From NCBI GenBank assembly GCA_022813625.1, contig JAKLMB010000027.1:1-64000 (forward strand): DNA of 64,000 nt. Reading direction: 5' to 3'. Every line of letters begins with the position of its first letter. Position 1 is the first letter of the stretch. The notes under the pieces are model-generated. The model ran no database searches and had not been told where the DNA came from. It saw nothing but the letters and a program-made list of their open reading frames with translations. Positions 55,693 to 64,000 of this stretch are shown piece by piece. The stretch is from Aaosphaeria pasadenensis. Taxonomy: Eukaryota; Ascomycota; Dothideomycetes; Pleosporales. The translations under genes and the position numbers were made by a program.

Positions 55693-58600
55693 GGCTTATG
55701 GGTTATATTCTATGGTTCGTTGTTCTGGTTCTGGTCTTGGTTTGTTGTGTGTATAGTCTTTCAGTCTTAGGACTAGGTAGTATAGCCCAGCAATGACGAC
55801 GCTACCAAGGTTGCAAGATCAGGCTATGCGGGGAGTGCAGCGCAGCACAGTGGGGAATTCGTGCTGCAGCATGCAGGCACTCTTTGGGTATTGGGATATA
55901 TTGAGGTTGAAAAGGTAGGTAGGAAAATGAGACCAGCAGATTTTCTCGTTCCGTCGGAGACGGGGAGGTGCAGGATATAGGTTCTGGTGAACAGGTGGAA
56001 CGGCGGACAGGTGATGTGGTTCTAATGGTCGCAAACAATGGGTTCCGAGTGGGAAGGTTTGGCTCTGGCGCACACAGCTGAGCAGTAGTATGGACAGTAG
56101 GCTGGTCTGGAAGGAGGAGGAGTGATGGAACAAAAGAGTAGCAAGACAGATTTCTCCTTCAGCTCCGGGCGCGATGGATGATAGTTTGGATTGGGTTGGA
56201 TTGGATTGGATTGGTATGCTGTGTAAGGTCGTGATGGGAGCAGGATTGTAGGAACAGGAAGCAGGCAGGAAAGAAAGAGGAGGATAAGGATAGCAGTGGC
56301 AATAGCAAGTAGTAGGTTGGGTAGGCAAGATATCGTCAGGGAAATATGGACATGGGAAAGTGGCATGCATGCATGAGCGTGAGCATGTGCAGGACAGTAC
56401 TCGTAGTATGTAGGAGTGATGTGAGTGGTAATAGGTAGTATGAGTATCTGGGTACGAGTAGTTAGAGGGACTACAGAGGGACCATAGGATAGGGCAGTAG
56501 AACTGGAGGGAGGGCATAGGAGGGCATGGGCATAGCGTGGGTGGCTGCAGGTGCGCGCCGCCGTTGCGTCATAACCCGTTGTCCCGTCATACTTTGAACA
56601 TCCCAGTATCCCTACACAGTATGAGCACACTGCACAGTATCCATCCATCACGGAGTCACACTCTCCCCACCACTACACAGTAATAACAACCTGTTCTACA
56701 ACCCTTCTCTCTGCTCTTCATCCAACCAAACAAATCAACCAACCAACATCAAGACCTGCGAACTACTCCTAATCTGCAGCACGTCGCTACCCCTACACAT
56801 AACTACGTACCTCGTACAATACACAACATACACCATGTGATACCCATACACTCGGGATTTGCCCTGCCTGCAAGTTCAATACCCACATGTTAGGTACCTA
56901 GGTAGGTAGTCAACATCAACGAACAGGGTGAAAGATGAAGAAGTAGACAACAAACAACAAAAACAACAACATTCATGGCCTTTGCAATTCCTGCCTTCCT
57001 TTGGCGTACTTAGATACGTTGTCGCGCGCTGGTCAGAGGATGAAAGAACAACAAAGCATCTTCCCAGTTGCTTGTCTTGTGCCCTGTAAAGAAAGGATGC
57101 TGAGGGACGGGACCATCCTCCTGCTCCTACTCCTTATTCCTCCAATGAACCTGCCCTGCTTCCTTTGTTTCAACCCGCCTCAGCAAACAACGGACTTGGA
57201 CTTGCCCAAAGGAGGGCGGATGCATCGCTCATAGCCCCCAAGGATGACCACAGCCAATTCCCCGAGAGAGCCTCTCCTACCGTCCACTCCAATATCGCTG
57301 CCTTGTTTCGCAAGCCTCTGACGATGGTTGTATGGCATTCACCCCGAAATACTGCGCAGCATTTGCCTGAGGACCATGGTAGCCCAGTCAAAGCCATCCC
57401 GTGCGCTTTCTTTCCAGATGCGCTGCCCCCGGCCAAAGTCACAGAAGCAATCTACCGGTCTTGACGTCTTGCTAAGCGCCTCTCCGTGGCTGTTCAGAAG
57501 GTATGTACATACGAACATCTAACTATATGCGGTATACATAGCAACTCGCAAAGCTGGGTCGCTGTGGCGGCTACCTGGGCGGCCAGCTGAGCCTCAGGCG
57601 TCGGTGGCCAGTCGATGCGGCGAGACAGAATCCGTGAGAGCTGGCGCAGCGCGACATGCAGCAGCGCGACAGGCAACGCGACCAGCCGGCACAGGTAGGC
57701 ACGCAGATGCTGTGTAGATATGCAGATTCATGAACGGTCAGGCTGGGCGGGAACGCATTATTGACGGGACATTTGTTGACATGTTTGGGAACTCCAAAAC
57801 AAACTCCTACTCCTAATAATGAATATCTCCCATCCTCATCCAGGTACCCCGGCAGATGATTGTCGAAATGTCGACACGACTTATTGATGGGCATGACGGA
57901 CCGGCGCTCGCAGGCATAAGCCCGCAATCGCGCACAGGCGTCCATCGGTAGGTGGGGATAAGCACAGATCCTATACTCTACACGGCATCTACATTGTGAT
58001 TGAGGGAAAAGGTAATAATACGTTGTAGACACCGTACCTACCTAGGTACCTGAGTATATAGATAGCAACGGGCCCGCGTGGAGCGGACGTAGGTAAGACA
58101 AGGAGCCCCAATAATCATGCTTGTGCTCGCTGTTGCTGCAGAGTCGTGGCCCTCCCCTTATACAGTGTTGGACAAGTCAGGTACATGGCCCATGGGGTAC
58201 GGAGTACGTGAAGATTGATTAATGCCTTCGTAAGTAGGTAGCTCCCCACTACTGTCCAGTGCGTTCGTTTCTCTGCTTTGACCGCTCCGATCACCCCGTA
58301 GGCCTCGTACACGGTACACAGTGTGCGCTGCGTCCGCTGGGTTCGGCGAGATATGGAAGACGAGAGAGAGGACGGTGCCTCTCGTCTGCCTACAGTAGGT
58401 TTACGGCGACGACGCGAGGCATATTGCACGGGGCATGATGCTATGCCGTGGTGGGCTCTGACAGACCCAGGTTGGGTCTGAGCAAGTACCAAAAGTGTAC
58501 AAGGGCGGAGTCAAGAGATATAGATCTCCATCTGTATTATAGAGACCGAGAGAGAGTATTGTTTGGACTAACTACCTAGGTAGTCACTGTGTAGAAGAGG

Positions 58601-59124
58601 GTCCTCAGTCTCCAGTCTCCAGTCCAGGGGTATAGTAAAGTAGCAGATGGTTGATAACACAAGTGCTGATACGGAGTACCTACCTAGGTATCTATCTGCA
58701 TGCCTACCTACCTACCTATTGTAATTAGTAGAGCAATAACGATGATACAACAATAATACTGACAACAATGCATCATCGGCGAGCAGTTTTTTTCTTTCCC
58801 CAGTGGAAATGGTCCAGTGGGTGTCCCAGCTCAGCAGCGTCAGTCGGCGATGAAACCTTAGCGTGTGTGAGATGGTCGCGATGCGCCTCCTGATTGGCCC
58901 TTAATCGGTCCCCATCAATGGTCTGTGTCCCATTCACCTTCAACCCCCCCAATGGACCCATCCGAATCTCCTGAACCGCGACCTTTTCCTACCTCTCGCC
59001 TGCTTCGCTCGTGATATTTTGTTTCGACTGTGAGACCGCGCGTTTCCTTCAATAACTCACAGTCCACTTTTGCCGCCGCCGCCGTGTCCTCCGGGCCTCC
59101 CCTCAAAACACTTCCCTCCTTTCC

Positions 59125-59157
<33 letters not shown>
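59125..59157 (+). repeat. (GA)n microsatellite
   Basis: GA dinucleotide run of about 33 bp with one AAAG interruption. A (CTAC)n run follows at about 59204-59226. Both lie in the presumed STE11 promoter/leader. Confidence 0.85.
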
Positions 59158-59203
59158 CCCCTTCGTCATAAAGATTACAGACCGCCTTACCCAACACCTA
59201 ATC

Positions 59204-59226
59204 ACCTACCTACCTACCTACCTACC
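59204..59226 (+). repeat. (CTAC)n microsatellite
   Basis: About five copies of CTAC in presumed STE11 upstream DNA. Similar CTAC runs occur near 58,704-58,718. Confidence 0.85.
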
Positions 59227-59530
59227 CTCCACCAGTGACCATACATAGCGAACCAACACACTCCCGACTCCACGCCGCATCAAATACTTTCCACTTCTCC
59301 GCCCATCGCCGCCCTCCCTCTCTCCTCTCACCACCTCTCGGGATTCAACCTGCGAACTCGCCGTAGTCTCCTCCGACCCTCTCCCTCCATCTTACATCCC
59401 TAATAGCACGCCCCACGTCCGCCAAATCACAACTTCACTCTCTCTCGCGTCACCTCCACGCAGCCTCCCCGCACGGTATCGACGACTCTCTTCCAGAAGC
59501 GTGCTCGTCTCCTGACCTTATCTCGGTTCC

Positions 59531-59566
59531 ATGCTCGACTTGGTCCACTCCAACATGTGTCTTTGA
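59531..59566 (+). promoter_or_regulatory. uORF of 11 codons in the STE11 upstream region
   Basis: ATG at 59531, TGA at 59564-59566, 126 bp before the STE11 start. It matters only if the mature leader includes it; the transcript start and leader introns are unknown. Confidence 0.4.
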
Positions 59567-59692
59567 TCTCCTCCGTCACACCTGACAAACGAAGCGCTTA
59601 AGTGAAGGGGAGCAAATCCGCCCGCTCGTACCCTTCAAGAACCGAGCGACTCAACTAGAAAATCGCTACATAATAATACTCCTCATCAAGGA

Positions 59693-62664
59693 ATGGCAAT
59701 GCTTGCTTCAAAGTCCCCATACCCCACGCCTTCTCTGGGTGGAGGATCATCGCAGTCTGCCACCCAATACACATCTGGCGCTCCCGGCTACCGGAATCAT
59801 ACCACGACGGCTCGAAATGAGCATGCCTTCTTCGTGTCCCCGACCGACTCCACATTCTCTGAAGAGCTTTATGACGCCCCCGACTCTGTGAAGAACTGGG
59901 ATGAAAACAAAGTGGGCGACTGGCTGAAGCGTATCAACTGTGCCCAATATGTGGATTTGTTTAAGCGTAAGTTTGTAGTACTCGTTTGGCTTACCCGTAG
60001 ATGATGCTAAGCCGCCCCCACAGAGAACCACATCAATGGCGAGAACCTCATGGAGATGGATCAGAGCCACCTGAAGGATATGGGCATAAAGAAAGTCGGC
60101 GATCGTGTCCGCATCGGCTCTCAGGCAAAGCAGCTCAGGAACAAGGAATACAAGAAAGCGTCCAAGCGCTCTTCCAATAGGGTAAGCGACGAAACACGAG
60201 TTGACCGACTGGTTGCTAATGAGTGTCACAGCAATCCTTGGCTACATTGGATAACACCGCATATACACCGCCCTCATCAGGATCTCCTCGCCCTTTGCCC
60301 TCCGGTCGGTCGCTGCCAAGCTCTAGGTCAGAGAAGCGTATGTCAACCATGTTCACAGGATCGGATCTCAAATTCTCGTCTTCGTATGGTGGCAAGTCTC
60401 CTTCACGACCTAGCTCACCCCTTGTGGATCAAGAGAACAGAGGACTTCGACCCCAGCGATACGGAGCGTTGAATAGCCCCAAGGATGGAAAGGGCGAACA
60501 TGGCGCATATACTGGCCATCCTCTCAGCGCCTCCAGCAGCTCTGCTAACATCCCCGGCCGTTACGGAGCCACATCGAGGACGACACCGACGGAGACCCCT
60601 CAAACCGCTGTCTTCAATCATAGCAGGGGTATGAGTCTGGACAGTGCTACCAACAGTGCCATCCTCCCCAACGACAAGGCCTTGATTCGAGTCATCTTCG
60701 ACGGCGGCCGTTCGTCTGTCGTACAAATCGAGGGATGCAAGTCTGCCGACGATATCATCCTAAAGACTTTGAAGAAGGGCCAATTGAATGAGGCCCATGT
60801 GAAGAACTATTGCTTTTACGTACTGGAGGGCTCAGAACCTAACCCTGCACTTTGTCGCCGACTGACCGACATTGAGCTTTTCCGCCTGTGCAAGGACTAC
60901 AATAGACATGAGCGAGGTCGACTCATCCTGCGAAAGATCCACACCGGCGAGCCGGAGGAAGAACAGTTGAAGGCAGCCGCCGGTATCTACCAACAACAGG
61001 GCATCCAACAGAACCAGAATATCATCCTGCCGTCCAGTAACCGAAGCCAGTTGAAGATTCAGCAGATTACCGGAGAATCATTGGCTGCCGTTAGCTACCC
61101 CCTATCCCCCACCTCCGCAAGAGAACGCGAAAGACATATTCACTCCACAGCACAAGACCTGGAGGGTCCCGCCCGATCACCCATTCAAGTACATGCTGCG
61201 CGCGCACGCAAGCTCAAGCAGTTCTACGGTGCACGCCCACCAAGCGAGTTGATCACCTCAGACCTCACATCGTACTTCCCAGATGTCGAGAAGGATGAAA
61301 TCGATAAAACCATCCGCATGTCTGTCCGTCGCTCACGTCGCCTGAGCCGAGCAGCTTCTCGTCTGTCGATGGCTTCGAACTTCAGCGTAGCATCAAGCCT
61401 GCGGGATGCCCCTCCTCTACCCTCCATCGCCGATAATTGGCTGCAAGGTCAGGCTCGACCGCTTCGCCCCTTGTCTGTCATGAGACTTGGTCTGCCTTCT
61501 CAATCAGGCTATCGTGATTCAATGGCATCCTCCGTCCTGGAGCCGCTCGAAGAAGAATCTCCCCTCGAACCGAACCGGAAATCCTATGTCTCGTTCGGAG
61601 GTGACAGTGGATCGGATACACTGGCCGTCACAGACCCTGATGGACAGACCACTTTGCAGTCATACTTCGACGATGGTGGTAGCAGCCTTACAGGTAGCAG
61701 TGCCGGCAACACCGAGAATGGTGACTCTCTGAACAAACGTCTTTCCCAAGCTATCGCCGACGATGGAGAGGAGTATGACGACGAGCTGGCCGATTATCTG
61801 GAACAGGATTCCTGGGAGAATGTCAAGTACATGAAGGGAGCCCTTATCGGCCAGGGCTCTTTCGGAAGCGTGTACCTGGCACTGCATGCCGTGACAGGTG
61901 AGCTCATGGCTGTCAAGCAGGTCGAAATGCCTTCAGCCACCTCCCTCATGGATCAGAGAAAGACGAACATGGTCGAAGCCTTGAAGCATGAGATTGGCCT
62001 CCTCCGTGACCTCAAGCACAAGAACATTGTGCAGTATCTTGGCTCCAACTCCGACGACAGCCATCTCAACATTTTCCTCGAGTATGTTCCTGGTGGTTCC
62101 GTTGCCACTATGCTCGTTAACTACGGGCCTCTTGGCGAGTCTCTTATCCAAAACTTCGTACGGCAGATTCTCCAGGGACTATCATACTTGCACTCTCGCG
62201 ACATCATTCATCGCGATATCAAGGGTGCCAACATCCTCGTCGACAATAAGGGCTCCGTCAAGATCTCCGATTTCGGTATCTCTAAGCGTGTGGAGGCATC
62301 GACCCTACTGAACGGACCGAGCGGCGGCAAGAAGGGAGCACAGCGTGTCTCCCTCCAAGGCTCCGTTTTCTGGATGGCTCCCGAAGTCGTCCGCCAGACT
62401 GCGTACACGCGCAAGGCAGACATCTGGTCGCTCGGCTGTCTCATCGTGGAGATGTTCACGGGTAGCCACCCGCATCCCAACTGCACCCAGCTTCAAGCCA
62501 TCTTCAAGATTGGAGGCAGTGGTGATGCCTGCCCGACTATGCCCGAGACCGCGGGAGCTGATGCTCAAGCTTTCCTGGCACAGACGTTCCTCATCGACCA
62601 TGAGAAGCGTCCAAGTGCTGATGAGCTTTTGGTCAGCCCCTTCTGCGCCGAACAGGCAGCTTAG
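59693..62664 (+). CDS. STE11: MAP kinase kinase kinase, STE11 orthologue (NRC-1/MST11/SteC type)
   Basis: Top kinase of the pheromone/invasive-growth MAPK module (Ste11-Ste7-Fus3/Kss1), controlling mating, hyphal fusion and, in pathogens, infection. Three exons, 59693-59966, 60024-60181 and 60232-62664, give 954 aa. A SAM domain at about 65-135 (NWDENKVGDWLKRINCAQYV, then LMEMDQSHLKDMGI) mediates Ste50 binding. A Ras-association-like domain lies near 292-375 (ALIRVIFDGGRSSVVQIEG). A regulatory Ser-rich region with RRSRRLSRAASRLS follows. The kinase domain covers about 675-950: GQGSFGSVYLA, catalytic HRDIKGANIL (about 802), DFGISK (about 823), GSVFWMAPEVV. All catalytic residues are intact. 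Its upstream gene-free block of 4 kb is unusually long for this window. Confidence 0.95.
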
Positions 62665-64000
62665 ACGATTCTTTCTCTCATTCTTATTCTTCATTATCAC
62701 ATACAGGTGTTTCGGCACATAATGGTTTCAACGTGTCATGACATCAGCATCTAGCATGGAATTGGGATCAATACAGGGTGACATAACGGAAAAAAAGGGC
62801 CCTTGGTTTTCATTTGGTGGCGGACTGAAGCATCTTTTTCATCGTGGGCTTCTTTCTCAACATCATCTCACCTCCCCTTTTTGGAACTTGGTTCCTCCTT
62901 TTCTCTTGATATTTGGATTTTTTTTTTAATTGTACGATACCTTTCTCCCTAGGAAGAAGAAGATTCTGATCTGGGAAGCCGCCGTGCGGACCTTTTATTC
63001 GCTTGGTAATGGCGCTCATGGATAATTGTGGCTGGGGTGTACTTATAGGCATTACGAACATAACTATAACTTCCAAGAGTTACATTATCAGATGCTCTAG
63101 TTCTTGCGCCGCGTGACTTTGTGTGGTGAGCTCAATACCGTCGATCATCCTAGAATATCTCTACAGGATTGCCGAGCAGATTGATTACATCCACCTGCAA
63201 GCAACAGAGGGCCTAGAATCACAAAGGTGTTCTTTGAGACTTCCAACCGCGTGGGACGTATAATCGACCTGGTCGAGTCAGCCCCTCATATCATTAAGAT
63301 TTCGGACCGTCAACCTCCCGCTATCCGTACATAGTATGTACAATCGACGTCAAAGAAAAGCGCCGAACCAACCCTCGTTGCCATTACTATTGTTGCCATG
63401 GTCTTGCCGTCATGTCTGCCCCACCAATGGCCCCTACCTTACCCCTCGGCAATCAACTTTACCTGACAAAACATTCATGGCATGGCAGCGCCATCGTAGG
63501 TCGATATCACAGTTCTCGACTGACGTAATGCTACTTTGCACCCTGCGCCGGTCGTCCGGTCGTACGTACACAAGATCGATTCGAACATCGTAACAGAATT
63601 ACATACATACATGTACGTACAGTACGACACATACGAGTAGATAGATTCAAACGTCCCAGATCCGAGGCATTGCTTCCCCATTCCCATGTGCTCTAAAGCA
63701 AGCATGCATGCGCCGCCGCCACTCCCGGGGTGAGCACGATCTTGGGCTCGCAGCGTACTGGTGCTTCGTACAAGGCAAGCAACTTAGGGACGATTCGCTG
63801 CCTCGATTGGGTGTTTAGCTGCCCTCCAGGGGCGTCGGTCGTGTGGGGACGCACCTGGCACCGCGCCATCGGACGGGTATTGTACAGCGATTTTGGGGTG
63901 GAGGGGAGGGAATGCGGGGGAGAGAAGGGACCCTCATCGATCTACTGTCGTCGTCTTATGTGGGTAGGAGAGGGGAAAAGCGTAGGTACCTAGCTTATGT
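62665..64000. other. Gene-free region to window end
   Basis: STE11 3' flank followed by 1.2 kb without a recognisable gene. Includes a T10 run (62918-62927) and a TAGGTACCTA palindrome at 63983-63992. A gene starting beyond the window could use this as promoter. Confidence 0.5.

Larger units (their letters stand above)
55693..59692. other. Gene-poor region, 4 kb, upstream of STE11
   Basis: No gene recognised. Some long frames exist (for example about 55,820-56,650 minus and 57,571-58,032 minus) but they lack domains, start with non-ATG codons or are low complexity. It carries four of the six TACCTAGGTA palindromes in the window and two TACGGAGTA words. The last 0.7 kb is C/T-rich and is probably the long promoter/leader of the divergent-standing STE11 gene, including a small uORF. 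Confidence 0.5.

Noticed and set aside
55819..56651. Two overlapping long minus-strand frames (about 210-230 codons)
   Set aside because: Low-complexity Tyr/His/Ser/Pro content from CT-rich DNA, overlapping in two frames, no domain.
57571..58032. 153-codon Cys-rich frame on the minus strand, possible secreted protein
   Set aside because: Starts without ATG, has no signal peptide or splice support, and composition looks like chance.
1..64000. CRISPR arrays, bacterial operons, phage or plasmid features
   Set aside because: No regularly spaced repeats or prokaryotic genes; intron-rich eukaryotic DNA throughout.

Overview
This is a gene-dense stretch of nuclear DNA from a filamentous ascomycete (Pezizomycotina; Leotiomycetes is my best but unproven guess). 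The grounds are short 50-150 nt introns with GTAAGT/GTATGT donors and CTAAC-type branch sites, unidirectional compact genes without operons, a RID/Masc1-type cytosine methyltransferase, a fungal CBM1 protein, an Stc1-domain protein, a DUF7514 protein and fungal-type orthologues of many yeast genes. I rebuilt 23 protein-coding genes, 17 of them interrupted by introns. Every spliced model closes in frame, and most have the length expected for their family.

Layout. 0-4.1 kb: SUB2 (RNA helicase, minus) and an RPR2/RPP21-like RNase P subunit (plus) diverge from one promoter. 6.8-9.1 kb: an intronless zinc-finger protein ending in a REX-type exonuclease fold that has lost key catalytic residues. 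9.7-15 kb: SHB17 sedoheptulose bisphosphatase, a secreted CBM1 protein, a NAA50-like acetyltransferase and MIC19. 15.5-18.2 kb: the RID-like DNA methyltransferase. 18.8-31 kb: sparse, with a 2EXR/F-box-like protein, a glycine-zipper protein with an RS-like tail, and a small zinc-finger protein. 31.5-46.3 kb: dense, with a YeeE/YedE transporter, UTP7, TSR1, an Stc1-domain protein, RAD7, RPS10, SDE2 and a small unknown protein. 49.6-55.7 kb: a TPR-SET protein, RFC5 and a DUF7514 protein. 59.7-62.7 kb: a STE11-type MAPKKK.

Functional themes. Ribosome production is well represented (UTP7, TSR1, RPS10), alongside RNA processing (SUB2, RPR2, SDE2). Genome maintenance and silencing appear as RFC5, RAD7, RID-type methyltransferase, Stc1-domain protein and perhaps NAA50. 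These are mostly housekeeping genes that are neighbours and do not form one pathway. Several pairs share divergent promoters (SUB2/RPR2, NAA50/MIC19, TSR1/STC1, RPS10/SDE2).

Most unusual items: a RAD7 start codon split by an intron (AT|G), a 14-nt exon in RPS10, the catalytically degenerate zinc-finger exonuclease with an 18-bp tandem repeat and a TAATG-coupled uORF, a MluI box and a 12-bp E-box palindrome in front of RFC5, and recurrent short palindromes in intergenic DNA. I see no CRISPR array, rRNA, convincing tRNA, intact transposon or prokaryotic feature. No clearly new multi-gene system is evident; the degenerate zinc-finger exonuclease is the best candidate for undescribed biology.
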